Positions 54,378-64,000 of a stretch of DNA of 64,000 bases are shown here, in pieces; positions within the stretch are counted from its first letter, which is position 1; every line of letters begins with the position of its first letter. Location of the stretch: the NCBI GenBank assembly GCA_959608885.1, contig CAUHSG010000007.1, positions 30,225 through 94,224 of the forward strand, read 5' to 3'. The DNA is from an uncultured Coriobacteriia bacterium (GTDB lineage: Bacteria > Actinomycetota > Coriobacteriia > Coriobacteriales > QAMH01). The position numbers were made by a program, and so were the translations under genes. The notes under the pieces were generated by a model. It did no database searches and was not told the DNA's origin. It worked only from the letters and a program-made list of their open reading frames with translations.

Positions 54378-57300
54378 CGGTTGTCCTCAGCGACGGTCGC
54401 AAGCGCCTCGAGCATGTCGAGCGCGACCGCAAGCGCCGGCTCGCCCTTGGAACATGGCACGGTGTACTTCTCGGACTTCGCAAAGTACAGGGCGCGCAGA
54501 CGCTCGAGCACGGCACGCGCCTCGTCGCTCTTCGTCGCCGCGCTCTTGAGCGACGACGACACCGGGGCAATCACGATCTTGCCGCCCGACTGCGTGATGG
54601 ACGTAACGCCGCATTCGGCGGCCAGCGCCTTGAGCTTGGCCCGGTCGAGCATGTTGCGCGCCGACTCGGGCAGCGCCCCGTGCTTTGACTGCATGGCCTC
54701 GGCAATCCTATTCACGTCCTCCACACCCTGCGCCGCGGCGATACGCCGATAGAACAGGACGCGCTCGTCGGTCGCGGGCATGAACTCCTCGGGGATGAAG
54801 AAGTCTGCGGCCAGGTCAATCTGTATGTCCTCGTGGGCAATCTGCTCCTCACCGCGCGCATCCGATACCGCCTGCGCAAGCATCGAGGCAAACAGGTCGA
54901 AGCCCACAGCGCTCATGTTGCCGCTTTGCTCGGCACCTAAGATGCTGCCCGCGCCGCGAATCTCGAGGTCCTTCATCGCAACCTTCATGCCGCTTCCCAA
55001 ATCGGTGAACTCGCCGATGGCCTGCAGGCGCTCGGTCGCCTCCTCGGTGAGGGGCTTTTCGGGCGGGAAGAGGAAGTACGCGTACGCCTGCTGTCCCGAA
55101 CGTCCGACGCGACCTTTGAGCTGGTAGAGCTGTGCGAGACCGAGCCGTTGCGAGTCCTCGATGATGAGCGTGTTGGTATGCGGGTTGTCCAGGCCGCTCT
55201 CCACGATGGTCGTCGCGACGAGCACGTCGATCTCGCCAGCAGAGAACTGCTCCATCACGGTCTCAATCTGCTTGGGGCCCATCTTGCCGTGCGCGACGCC
55301 CACGCGCGCCTCGGGTGCGGCAGCGACCACGCGATCGAGCGCATCGTCAATGGTGCGCACCCGGTTGCTCACGTAGTAGACCTGGCCGCCACGCTCCATC
55401 TCGCGGCGGATGGCACCGCTCACGATATCCTCGTCCCACTCGCCCACGTGCACGACGACGGGACGGCGGTTGGGCGGCGGCGTGCGGATGAGCGACATGT
55501 CGCGTACGCCGGACAGCGACATCTGCAGGGTACGCGGGATGGGCGTGGCCGAAAGCGTGAGCACGTCGACGCTTTCGCGCAGGTTCTTGAGCTGCTCCTT
55601 GTGACCGACGCCAAAGCGCTGCTCCTCGTCGATGATGACGAGCCCCAGATTCTTGGGATTGACGTCGCGACTGAGCAGGCGATGCGTGCCCACGAGCACG
55701 TCGACCGTTCCATCGGCAAAGCCCTCGAGCGCCTTCTTCTGCTGCACGCTCGTGCGAAAGCGACTCAGCACCTCGACGCGAATGTCAAAGGGAGAAAAGC
55801 GATCGTTGAAGGTCGTGTAGTGCTGCTGCGCCAGAATTGTCGTCGGGCACAAGATCATGACCTGCCGCCCGTCGCTCACGGCCTTGAAGGCGGCACGCAA
55901 GGCGACCTCGGTCTTGCCAAAACCCACGTCGCCGCAGATGAGACGATCCATTGGTCGATCGGATTCCATGTCGGCCTTCACGTCGGCGATGGCCTTGAGC
56001 TGATCGGGCGTCTCCTCATAGGGGAAGATCTGTTCCATCTCCTCCTGCCAGACGGTGTCCGACGAATACGAGAAGCCCTTGACCGAGGAGCGACGCGCAT
56101 AGAGATCGACCAGGTCGAACGCAAGCTTCTTGGCCGACTTGCGTGCCTTGCCCATCGCGCGGCTCCAGTCGGCCGTGTGTAGTCGCGTGAGACGAGGAGC
56201 CGAACCGTCGGGGCCCACATAGCGCGTGACGCGGTCGATCTGCTCGACGGGGACGTAGAGCTTGTCACCTTCGGCGTAGGAGAGCAGTAGGTAGTCGCGT
56301 TCCATGCCCGCGGCTTCCTGACGCACCATGCCCGAGAACAACGCGATGCCGTGCGATGCGTGCACGACGTAGTCGCCGGGTTGGTACGGAAAGGTGACCT
56401 CGGTGATGTCGATGCTCCGCCCCGTGTTGCGCGAACCGCCCCGACGCGAAAGATCCGCAATCGAGACCATCGCCAGATGCGCGTCGGGAATGATGAACCC
56501 ATTGGGAACGTCAACATCGACGATGTTGAGATAGCGCCGGTCAAGGGGCTTGTCGCCCTTGTCGAGGCATTCCACGAAGGGGATGGAGCAGTCTCCGAAG
56601 GCGAGTTCGAAATCCTCGCGCGCCCGCCGGTCGGGAACGGAGAACAGCGTCGTCATGCCCGCCTTGATCTGGGCCCTGATCGCCGCATAGAGCTTTTCCT
56701 CACGCCCGGCGACGTTGGGGCGTTGGATGGCGAGCTCGGCATCGACCGCACCCCCGATGCACATGATGGATTGCAACGTGAGGCGCTGACGCGTGCCGAA
56801 GTCCATCTTAGCAGGCGGCGCGAACAGTCGCTCGAGCTCGTCGGAATTCAGCCCCGCCTCGGTCGCCATCGCGCTTATCTCGTCGAAGCGATGGGCCGCG
56901 TCATCGAAAAGGGAGCGTGGTTCCGCGATGACGATGAGGGTGCCCTTGGAGGCGTACTGGATGGGCTGGTCGAGCTCCTTGTAGAGATAGGGCGCGAAAC
57001 GGTCCATGTCGCCGAAGGGAACGCCCTGCTCGAGCATGGCGACCTTGTCAACCGTCTCGCGATTGCTCGCGAGCTCGGCGCGCAGGGCCTCCTTGAGCCG
57101 CTTGATGCCGCCGGTGCTCACGGCGAACTCGCGCGCGGGCCAGATCTCCGCCCGGTCGATCTCGCCGACGGTCTGTCCCGTACTCGCAACCACGCGACGC
57201 AGGCCATCCACGTCATCGCCAAAGAACTCGACGCGCACGGGCGTGGTCATGCCCGACCCGAATATGTCGATGGTATCTCCTTGCTGCGTGAAGGTTCCAG

Positions 57301-57838
57301 GGCCGTCGAGCTCGTCGAGGCGCTCGTAGCCACGGCTCACGAGCTGCGCGGCAACGTCCTCGTAAGCGATGGGCTCGCCCGTGGCCGCGTCGACGACGCC
57401 ATCCTCACGCGTGATTACGAGCGGCGAGAAGACGTTTCCCGACGCCGGGGCGACCTTGCGCAGCAGCGAGCGTGCCGACGCGACGATCACCATGGGGCGT
57501 CCCAACGCGAGCAGCCCAATGGCGCGTGTACGCGCACCGATGACCTTGTGGTCTGGGCGCACGTCCTGCCACGGCATGTCCGTGCGCTCCGGATACACGC
57601 AGACATGCGCGCGTCCGATGTAGGCCGCCACATCGTTGGCAAAACGCTCGGCCGCGTCATTGCCGCTCACGACGACGAATATCGTGCGCGGTTCGCACGT
57701 GAACAGCGACGCCACGATAAACGGGCGCACCGATGCGACAACACCCAGCGAGGCATCATCGCCCGCCTCGAGCTTGCCGAGCACGGGTTGAAGAACATCC
57801 GCGGAGAAGAGAATCCGTTGTAGTTGATCTATCAGCAT
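54374..57838 (-). CDS. mfd: Transcription-repair coupling factor
   Basis: This protein of about 1154 residues has an N-terminal UvrB-homology module, an RNAP-interaction domain (YVVHASHGIALFSGMV), RecG-like helicase motifs (GDVGFGKTEVALRA, DEEQRFGV, TLSATPIPRTLQM), and a C-terminal TRCF domain. It removes stalled RNA polymerase and recruits UvrA, whose gene is convergent and overlaps by 4 bp. The ATG at 57838 gives the usual start; an ATG 12 codons upstream is possible. Confidence 0.95.
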
Positions 57839-57942
57839 GCTCGCTAGAATAGCCCAAACATGTGGAAAGGTCATGCGGTGCGCATCATCATCCTGCGTTA
57901 AAATGAATATGTTCGGTATTCACCTTCGTAAAGGAGAGCATC

Positions 57943-58374
57943 ATGGCGAACAACATTGCGAACAACCTCACCGAGACCTTCCAGAACATCTTCCTCGCCG
58001 GCGTCGGCGCCCTGTCCATTGGCGGCGAGAAGGCCAAGGCGGTCATCGACGATCTCGTCGAGCGTGGTCAGGTCACCGTCGACCAGGGGCGCAAGATAAA
58101 CGAAGAGCTCAAGCACAAGGCCGAGGAAGGCGCGGGCAAGCTACGCGAGGAGTCCATCCGCGCCTACGTGCGCTCGCTGTCTCCGGAGGAGCGCGTTGCC
58201 TTCGCGGAGCAGATGGCCCAGATTGCTCGCGAGATGGAGCAGGACGGAAACGATGACGTCGTCGTCGAAGCCGAGGAAGTGGCAGATGACGACGATGTCG
58301 TCATCGGTGAAGACGGCGTCTATGTCGGCAACGACGTCGATCCCGTCGAGCACCTCAAGGACGACGAGAAATAA
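57943..58374 (+). CDS. Phasin-like protein
   Basis: This 143-residue protein has an amphipathic alpha-helical N-terminus (LTETFQNIFLAGVGALSIGGEKAK split), a coiled-coil middle and a very acidic tail (Asp/Glu/Val-rich). The N-terminal part matches phasin-family/PhaF-like proteins. No PHA synthase is visible in the window, so a granule role is not implied. The family is often encoded next to UbiB-like kinases, as here. AAGGAG precedes the ATG, and a TAAAAT -10-like box lies at 57899-57904. Confidence 0.72.
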   Translation: MANNIANNLTETFQNIFLAGVGALSIGGEKAKAVIDDLVERGQVTVDQGRKINEELKHKAEEGAGKLREESIRAYVRSLSPEERVAFAEQMAQIAREMEQDGNDDVVVEAEEVADDDDVVIGEDGVYVGNDVDPVEHLKDDEK

Positions 58375-58389
58375 GACGATTGGCGACAC

Positions 58390-60063
58390 ATGCCAACGAG
58401 CGGCAACAACCTCTTCAAGCGCGTCTTTGACACGCCGTCGGGCGTCAGTCCGCAAAAGCAGTTCGGACTGACGCGCCGCTCCCGTCTCGCGCGCCTGCGC
58501 GAGCTGCTGGGCATCGTGCGCCGCTACCACGCCCTCCAGGGCATCACCCCCATCGAGCTGCGTTCCATGCTCGAGGAGCTCGGCCCGAGCTTCATCAAGA
58601 TTGGGCAGACGCTCTCGACGCGTTCCGAGATTCTCCCGCCCGAATACTGCGAGGAGCTCTCGCATCTCCAGATGGACGTCGATCCACTTCCCTTCGACGA
58701 GGTGCTCGCCACGCTTGACACCATCTACGGCAAGGAGCGGCGCGAGCAGATCTTCTCCGAAATCGACTCCAAGCCACTCGGCAGCGCCTCGCTCGCACAG
58801 GTGCACCGTGCGGTCCTGCGCGAAAGCGGCGAAGAGGTCGCTATCAAGGTCCAGCGCCCAGGCGTGCGCATCACCATGGCACAGGACATCGACATGATGC
58901 GTTCGCTGGCAAAGTACGCGCAGCGCTTCATGAAGGACAATCAGATCGTCGACCTGCGCGATGTTGTCGAGGAGCTCTGGCAGACCTTCCTCGAGGAAAC
59001 CGACTTCGACAAGGAGGCCCAGAACCTCGCCGAATTCGCCGAGCTCAACAAAGATGTCGCCTTCCTCCATTGTCTCAAGCCATATCCGCAATATTGCACC
59101 GAGGAAGTGCTCGTCATGGAGTACGTCGACGGCATTTCGATTCGTGATACGCAAAAACTCATCGACAACGGATATGACCTGGCCGAAATCGGCGAGAAGC
59201 TGCTCGACAACTACGCCACGCAGATTCTCGACCATGGGTTCTTTCACGCCGATCCGCATCCCGGCAACATCGAGATCATGGACGGTTGCATCGTCTACCT
59301 CGACCTCGGCAACATGGGTCGTCTTACCCCGGAGGAGCGCGCGGGTTTCACGCGCGTCATCGTCGCCGTCGGCCACGAGAGCTCGACCATGCTCGAGGAT
59401 GCCCTCATCGGCTTCTCGGTGGGTGGCGATGTCAACGCCATCGATCATCCACGCCTGCTCGGAATACTCGATCGCATCATCGACCGCTATGCCTCGGCCG
59501 AGATGGATGAGATCGACATCGGCGCCTTCCTCACCGACATCACCAACGCCATGCGCGAATGCAAGCTCGAGCTGCCGAGTTGCCTGACGGCAGTCGCGCG
59601 CGGACTGGTCACGCTCGAGGGCACGCTCATCAACTTCGTGGGCAGCTTCAACATGGTCGATGTCATCAACGGGCACCTGAGCCGTCAGAAAACACCCATC
59701 GACGAGTTCAAACAGCTCACGCGCGACCTCATCATCAGCCTCGACCGCTCGGCTCGCGGCCTTGCGCGTGCCACCGAATACATCGGCGACGTGACACACA
59801 TGCTCAGCCGCGGTCAGCTCAAGGTCAACATGGAGATGCTCAGCAGCGAGGTTCCCATCAGTAAGATGTCGCGCATCATCAACCGCCTCACGCTCGGCAT
59901 GATCACGGCCGGCGTCTTTGTGAGCTCCGCGCTCGTGAGTACGATTTCCGAGCCCACGATCGCGGGATTGCCCATATTGTCATTTTCCGGTTATTGCGTC
60001 GGCATCGGACTCACCCTGTGGATCGTCATCGACATCATCCGCCACAGGGGCAATAACGCCTAG
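58390..60063 (+). CDS. ABC1/UbiB-family atypical protein kinase-like
   Basis: This 557-residue protein has the ABC1 hallmarks FIKIGQTLSTRSEILP (KxGQ motif), PLGSASLAQVHRAVL (Ala-rich nucleotide loop), VAIKVQRPGV with the ATP-binding Lys, and GFFHADPHPGN with the catalytic Asp. Two C-terminal transmembrane helices follow (GMITAGVFVSSALVS and the segment beginning GYCVGIGLTLWIVI). UbiB proteins support quinone biosynthesis or lipid homeostasis. It follows the phasin gene by 15 bp. Its TAG overlaps the NSS transporter stop in CTAG. Confidence 0.92.
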   Translation: MPTSGNNLFKRVFDTPSGVSPQKQFGLTRRSRLARLRELLGIVRRYHALQGITPIELRSMLEELGPSFIKIGQTLSTRSEILPPEYCEELSHLQMDVDPLPFDEVLATLDTIYGKERREQIFSEIDSKPLGSASLAQVHRAVLRESGEEVAIKVQRPGVRITMAQDIDMMRSLAKYAQRFMKDNQIVDLRDVVEELWQTFLEETDFDKEAQNLAEFAELNKDVAFLHCLKPYPQYCTEEVLVMEYVDGISIRDTQKLIDNGYDLAEIGEKLLDNYATQILDHGFFHADPHPGNIEIMDGCIVYLDLGNMGRLTPEERAGFTRVIVAVGHESSTMLEDALIGFSVGGDVNAIDHPRLLGILDRIIDRYASAEMDEIDIGAFLTDITNAMRECKLELPSCLTAVARGLVTLEGTLINFVGSFNMVDVINGHLSRQKTPIDEFKQLTRDLIISLDRSARGLARATEYIGDVTHMLSRGQLKVNMEMLSSEVPISKMSRIINRLTLGMITAGVFVSSALVSTISEPTIAGLPILSFSGYCVGIGLTLWIVIDIIRHRGNNA

Positions 60064-61451
60064 ATGCCCAGCCAGCCACCGATGATCGGCATCCATCCCA
60101 TGATGAACACGATGACGAGCAGCACCGGAATGCAATAGCTGACCCAGCCATGCATCCACTGGGGGAACCTCATTCCCTTGCCGGTGTCGACTTCCTCGAT
60201 GAAGTTCTTCCAACCCCAGCCAAACTTGCGCGTGCAGAAGAGCAGGAACACGAGCGAGCCCAGGGGCAGCAGGTTATTCGAGACGATGAAGTCCTCGATG
60301 CCCTGAATGTCGCCGATGCCCGGAATCTGCACGCCGGCAAGCACGTTGAAGCCCAGGGCGCAGGGCAGCGACAAGACGGTGATGAGCACGAGCGCAATGC
60401 GAACGGTCTTGGGGCGATCCCAGCCCTTGTAGTCCATGAACATCGCGATGATGTTCTCGAACACGGCGACAACCGTCGAAAGCGCCGCGAACGACATGAA
60501 CAGGAAGAACAGCGCGCCCCAGAGCTGACCAAGCCACATCTGCGCGAACACGTTGGGCAAGGTCACGAACACGAGGCCCGGACCACTACCCGGGTCGACG
60601 CCAAAGGCAAAGCAGGCAGGGAAGATGATGAGGCCCGCCATGAGCGCGATGACGGTGTCAAGCACGCCGACGGAGAGCGCCTGCCCGAAAATGCGCCGCT
60701 CCTTACCCAGATAGCTGCCGAAGATCTCCATCGAGCCGATGCCGATGGACAGCGTGAAGAAGCTCTGCCCCATCGCAGCGTAGACGACCTCCGCGAAACC
60801 CGCGGGACCATTGGCGAACATCTTGGAGAAGTCCGGCATGAGGTAGAACGTCAGGCCGCTTTCGGCCCCCGGGAGGGTGACCGCACGAACAACGAGGACA
60901 AGAAGGATCACGAACAACGCGCACATCATGAACTTGGTGACGCGCTCGACGCCCTTGTTCACGCCGAACCCGCAGATGAGCATGCCGATCACGCACACGA
61001 TGATTGTCCAGACCACGACCTCGCCGGGATTTGCGAGCATCGCTTCGAAAACACCACCCACCTGAGCGGTGTCCATGCCGTTGAAATCACCTGATGACAT
61101 CTTGACGAAGTAGTTGAGCATCCAACCCGCGACGCAGGTGTAGAACATCATGAGCATGAAGTTGCCGACGAAGCCCACCCAGCGCATGAAATGCCACTTG
61201 GTGCCCTTGGGCTCGAGTACGTCGAAGGCACGCGAGATGGATTTCTGGCTCGCACGACCCACCGTGTACTCCATGGTGAGCATGGGCAGGCCAAAAAGAG
61301 CGAGGAAGATGATGTAGAGGATGATGAAGGCAGCGCCGCCGTACTCACCCGTGATGTAGGGGAAACGCCAGACGTTTCCCAGGCCGATTGCGCAACCTGC
61401 GCTTACCAGCAGAAAGCCGATGTTGCTCGAAAACCTATCTCGTTTTGCCAT
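60060..61451 (-). CDS. Sodium-dependent transporter, NSS family (2)
   Basis: This 463-residue protein has about 11 transmembrane helices and the TM1 motif VSAGCAIGLGNVWRFPYI. The middle helices include MTVGRASQKS-like and SFFTLSIGIGSMEIFGSY segments usual in bacterial NSS proteins. It differs clearly from the NSS protein at 44692-46074 and carries extra Gly/Met-rich loops. The substrate is unknown. GAGGGA lies before the ATG at 61451; a longer frame to 61502 lacks support. Confidence 0.92.
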   Translation of the reverse strand: MAKRDRFSSNIGFLLVSAGCAIGLGNVWRFPYITGEYGGAAFIILYIIFLALFGLPMLTMEYTVGRASQKSISRAFDVLEPKGTKWHFMRWVGFVGNFMLMMFYTCVAGWMLNYFVKMSSGDFNGMDTAQVGGVFEAMLANPGEVVVWTIIVCVIGMLICGFGVNKGVERVTKFMMCALFVILLVLVVRAVTLPGAESGLTFYLMPDFSKMFANGPAGFAEVVYAAMGQSFFTLSIGIGSMEIFGSYLGKERRIFGQALSVGVLDTVIALMAGLIIFPACFAFGVDPGSGPGLVFVTLPNVFAQMWLGQLWGALFFLFMSFAALSTVVAVFENIIAMFMDYKGWDRPKTVRIALVLITVLSLPCALGFNVLAGVQIPGIGDIQGIEDFIVSNNLLPLGSLVFLLFCTRKFGWGWKNFIEEVDTGKGMRFPQWMHGWVSYCIPVLLVIVFIMGWMPIIGGWLGI

Positions 61452-61579
61452 GCCATCCCTCACTTGCTCGGTGCACCCTCCCCTGGTGCGATAACCCGAC
61501 ATGGTATCACGGCAGGCCCTCCGCAGCCCTACCGTAACGCTTCGGTGCCATCATTGGGGGCAAGCGCGCCGCCTTCGCG

Positions 61580-61585
61580 TATAAT
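61580..61585 (+). promoter_or_regulatory. Possible -10 box of the cysteine synthase gene
   Basis: TATAAT occurs 58 bp before the cysK-like ATG. No good -35 box is evident at 17 bp (the bases read aagcgc). Confidence 0.35.
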
Positions 61586-61643
61586 CTGCGGAGATATTCG
61601 CACGGCAAGCCGCCCGCGCGGCATCATGATATAAGAGGAGCTC

Positions 61644-62585
61644 ATGGTTTACGACAACGTGCTCGAGGCGATGGGCCGCACGCCCCTCATTCGTCTGCGA
61701 CATATTCCCGACGAGAACTGCGCACAGATTCTCGTGAAGTTCGAAGCGCTCAACGTCGGTGGCTCGATCAAGACGCGCACGGCGTACAACATGATCCTCC
61801 AGGCCGAACGACGCGGCGAAATCGCGCCCGACAAGACTACCATCATCGAGCCGACGAGCGGTAACCAGGGCATCGGATTGGCCCTCGTGGGCGCGGTGCG
61901 CGGCTACGACGTGCGCATCATCATGCCCGACTCGGTCTCGGTCGAACGTCGCAAGATCTGCGAGGCCTACGGGGCGCAGATCGAGCTCGTCCACGATGAC
62001 GGCGACATCGGCAAGGCCATCGCGACGTGCGCCGAGCTCGCGCGCGAGCAGACCGCGGCAGACCCCAATGCCTTCATGCCCGACCAATTCTCGAACGTCG
62101 ACAACGTCGCCATCCAACGTGCGCAGACAGCCGTGGAAATCCTCGATGACGCCAACGAGTCCGGCATCGTCATCGACGGCTTTGCCTGCGGCTTTGGCAC
62201 CGGCGGCTCCATCACGGGCATCGGCAGCGCGCTCAAACTGGCCAATCCCGATACCATCGTCTGGGCGGCCGAGCCCGAGAACGCGGCGATGCTCGCCGGC
62301 GGCAACATCGGCACGCACCTGCAGATGGGCATCGGCGACGGCGTCATTCCGGCCATCCTCGACCGCAGCGTCATCGACGCGACCTGCGTGGTGAGCGATG
62401 ACGAGGCCATCACCATGGCCCAGCGCCTCGCGCGCGAGGAGGGGCTGCTCTGCGGCATCTCGAGCGGAACGAACGTCGTTGCCGCGCTGCTGCTCGGCTA
62501 CGAGCTCGGCCCGGATGCCACCGTCCTGACCATCCTCACCGACACCGGCGAACGCTACTTCTCGACCCCGCTGTTTGGGGAGTAG
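61644..62585 (+). CDS. cysK: Cysteine synthase-family PLP enzyme (beta family)
   Basis: This 313-residue fold-type II PLP enzyme has the PLP-lysine segment NVGGSIKTRTA (Lys near residue 44), the substrate loop EPTSGNQGIGLAL, the phosphate loop GFGTGGSITGIGSAL, and the GISSGTN segment. Typical OASS enzymes read GGSxKDR and SGNTG; here they are KTR and GNQG, which marks a distinct subgroup. O-acetylserine sulfhydrylation is the best guess, but other beta-replacement reactions are possible. AGGAG precedes the ATG. Confidence 0.82.
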   Translation: MVYDNVLEAMGRTPLIRLRHIPDENCAQILVKFEALNVGGSIKTRTAYNMILQAERRGEIAPDKTTIIEPTSGNQGIGLALVGAVRGYDVRIIMPDSVSVERRKICEAYGAQIELVHDDGDIGKAIATCAELAREQTAADPNAFMPDQFSNVDNVAIQRAQTAVEILDDANESGIVIDGFACGFGTGGSITGIGSALKLANPDTIVWAAEPENAAMLAGGNIGTHLQMGIGDGVIPAILDRSVIDATCVVSDDEAITMAQRLAREEGLLCGISSGTNVVAALLLGYELGPDATVLTILTDTGERYFSTPLFGE

Positions 62586-62636
62586 AGGGACGATTCGATC
62601 CAGAGAAATCCAGGATTAGATCTCCCCCTACGCCCC

Positions 62637-63527
62637 CTACTCCTCGATCAGCGCAGCAATCTCATCGGGCGAATACTGGTACTTGCTGTTGCAGAACGCG
62701 CAGACCATCTCCACGTCCTCGCCCTCGTCGACCATCTCCTGCAGCTCATCGGCACTCACGAGCGAGAGCAGCTTGAGCGTGCGTTCGCGCGTGCAATCGC
62801 AACGAAACTCCACTGGGTCATCCTCGAGAATCTGCAAGTCTATGTCGCCGAGGATCCGCTCCAAGATGCTCTCGGGCGTCTCTCCCTCGGAGAGCATCGT
62901 CGTGGCGCTCGGCAGCGATGCGATACGCTCCTCGAGCTGAGCAGCCGTCTCGTCGGTCGCCCCGTCCATGAGCTGGACGATGAAGCCGCCCGCCTCGCGC
63001 ACGGAGCTGTCCTCGTTGAGCAGCACGCCCAGCGAGACCGCCGAGGGAATCTGGTCGCTCGAGGTGAGGTAGTATGCGATGTCATCGGCAATCTCGCCGG
63101 ACTGAATCTCGACGACGCCGCTATAGGGCTCGCGCATCGCCAGATCATAGATGATACGCAGCGTGCCCTTGCCCACGACCTCGCCCACGCGGAGCTTCTC
63201 GCCCACTTTGGAGGGAAGCGAAGCCTGCGGATTGCCCACGTAGCCCTTGACGCTACCGTCCGACTTTGCCGTCACGGTGATATTGCCCAGCGATCCATCC
63301 CCGTTGAAGACGATGGAAAGCGCGTCCTTGTCGCCCTTCATCATCGTTCCCATCATGGCGGCAGCCGTGAGCGTGCGGCCCAAGGCGGCCGTGGCCGTAC
63401 GTGACAGCTCGTGCATGCGCCGCGCATCCTCCACGAGCCCACGTGAATACACGGCAAAGGCGCGGATGGTCCCGTTTGCTGCGGTTGCGCGCACCACGTG
63501 GTCGCGCTTCATGTTGATGACGTTCAT
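62637..63527 (-). CDS. hslO: Redox-regulated chaperone Hsp33
   Basis: This 296-residue protein has the Hsp33 N-terminal fold (DHVVRATAANGTIRAF, then GDGSLGNITVTAKSDG and the MREPYSGVVEI segment) and the C-terminal zinc switch FRCDCTRERTL with VCAFCNSKY (C-x-C ... C-x2-C). Oxidation releases zinc and activates holdase function. The ATG at 63527 overlaps the NUDIX gene stop (ATGA), so the two are co-transcribed. It is cytosolic. Confidence 0.95.
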   Translation of the reverse strand: MNVINMKRDHVVRATAANGTIRAFAVYSRGLVEDARRMHELSRTATAALGRTLTAAAMMGTMMKGDKDALSIVFNGDGSLGNITVTAKSDGSVKGYVGNPQASLPSKVGEKLRVGEVVGKGTLRIIYDLAMREPYSGVVEIQSGEIADDIAYYLTSSDQIPSAVSLGVLLNEDSSVREAGGFIVQLMDGATDETAAQLEERIASLPSATTMLSEGETPESILERILGDIDLQILEDDPVEFRCDCTRERTLKLLSLVSADELQEMVDEGEDVEMVCAFCNSKYQYSPDEIAALIEE

Positions 63528-64000
63528 GCCCAATTCCAATCTATGAGGTCGAGGGGCTCGCCATCCAGGCGTGCCTCGACGAGTTCGTCATTTGCGTCGT
63601 AGACGAGCTTAAGCGAGAAGAAGGGCTGCTCGGGGTCAGCAATGAGCTTGAGGAAGACCTCATCTCCCTTCCAATGCGGTAAGTCCAGGAGCTCGTCTTT
63701 GGGCACCCATTCTAATACGCCCTCGTTACAGCTCCGTACCGTACCCGTCCAGTTTGTTATCGTGAAGAGGTGCATGTACTCCGTCATCCAACGACCGGAC
63801 ACGAAAGTGACGATGCCGCGGTAACGCCACGCGCGCGGCGTCAGACCCGTCTCCTCGCACACCTCGCGCATCATGCATTCCTCGGGGCTTTCGTCGGGCT
63901 CGAACTTGCCGCCGATGCCGATCCACTTGCCCTTGTTGACGTCATGTTCCTTCTTCACGCGATGCAGCATGAAATAGGCGCTTCCATCATCCATGTAACA
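63524..64000 (-). CDS. NUDIX hydrolase, 5' end beyond the window
   Basis: At least 157 residues are visible and the frame continues past the right edge (the bases before the internal ATG at 63994 encode Cys-Tyr, as in homologues that start earlier). The Nudix box GGKFEPDESPEECMMREVCEE fits G-x5-E-x7-R-E-x2-E-E (about residue 29 of the visible part), preceded by KGKWIGIGGKF. It resembles 8-oxo-dGTP or related nucleotide pyrophosphatases (MutT-like). Substrate is unknown. Confidence 0.85.
   Translation of the reverse strand, partial: CYMDDGSAYFMLHRVKKEHDVNKGKWIGIGGKFEPDESPEECMMREVCEETGLTPRAWRYRGIVTFVSGRWMTEYMHLFTITNWTGTVRSCNEGVLEWVPKDELLDLPHWKGDEVFLKLIADPEQPFFSLKLVYDANDELVEARLDGEPLDLIDWNWA

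Overview
The window is a GC-rich, gene-dense bacterial chromosome segment with no plasmid, phage or transposase genes. The LexA-type boxes (CGAAC-n4-GTTYG) and the gene content point to the class Coriobacteriia (Actinomycetota), probably an Eggerthellales-like anaerobe. That content includes two molybdopterin oxidoreductases without Tat signals, a NrfD/ferredoxin module, radical SAM and Fe-S proteins, a TorD chaperone, a type III glutamine synthetase and a single-chain PurL with a GATase domain. Taxonomy is inferred from gene content only; no 16S gene is present.

Layout. (1) 1-7.9 kb, minus strand: a redox cluster with an Hdr-like CCG protein, a molybdopterin oxidoreductase, a DUF2064 GT-A-fold protein, a Tes/MJ0619-like radical SAM enzyme, a ferredoxin-DUF169 protein, a flavin reductase and a truncated GNAT. 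It is punctuated by long perfect inverted repeats. (2) 8.3-13 kb: a three-gene molybdoenzyme operon (catalytic subunit, 4Fe-4S subunit, NrfD membrane subunit) whose catalytic subunit has an unusual two-repeat C-terminal tail. (3) 13.2-14.75 kb: an Mrp ATPase and four tRNA genes. (4) 14.8-26.1 kb: one tight minus-strand operon rimP-nusA-ylxR-infB-rbfA-nrnA-truB-ribF-dnaG-rpoD, joining what are two separate operons in E. coli. (5) 26.4-36.2 kb: leuS, mntP, two uncharacterised genes, an M18 aminopeptidase and purL. (6) 36.3-44.6 kb: a lipoprotein, a lysozyme-like protein, an orphan antitoxin, a TorD chaperone, an acyl-ACP thioesterase, RNase HI, an XRE-aminotransferase fusion, a Y-family polymerase with a YolD-like partner, and an ArsR regulator. 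(7) 44.7-64 kb: two NSS transporters, glmM, glnN, trxB/trxA, uvrA and mfd (convergent), phasin-ubiB, cysK, hslO and a truncated NUDIX gene.

The most striking unexplained signal is a family of three intergenic arrays (8040-8203, 32306-32428, 49799-49962). A CGTTTTCCTAG motif recurs with a 41-bp period in one orientation, then flips across a 29-30 bp centre and continues at 40-41 bp in the other orientation. A second set of intergenic palindromes shares an ATGAGACAAA core. Other notable items are phased GTTCA repeats in front of the XRE-aminotransferase gene, a LexA box overlapping the promoter of an apparently leaderless Y-family polymerase gene, a Cys/His-rich tail on NusA, and three convergent gene pairs whose TAG stops share a CTAG tetranucleotide.

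Functionally, the window joins information-processing housekeeping genes with an anaerobic redox accessory region. The NrfD operon probably exchanges electrons with the quinone pool from the cytoplasmic side, with TorD as a possible maturation chaperone. The substrates of both molybdoenzymes cannot be read from the sequence.
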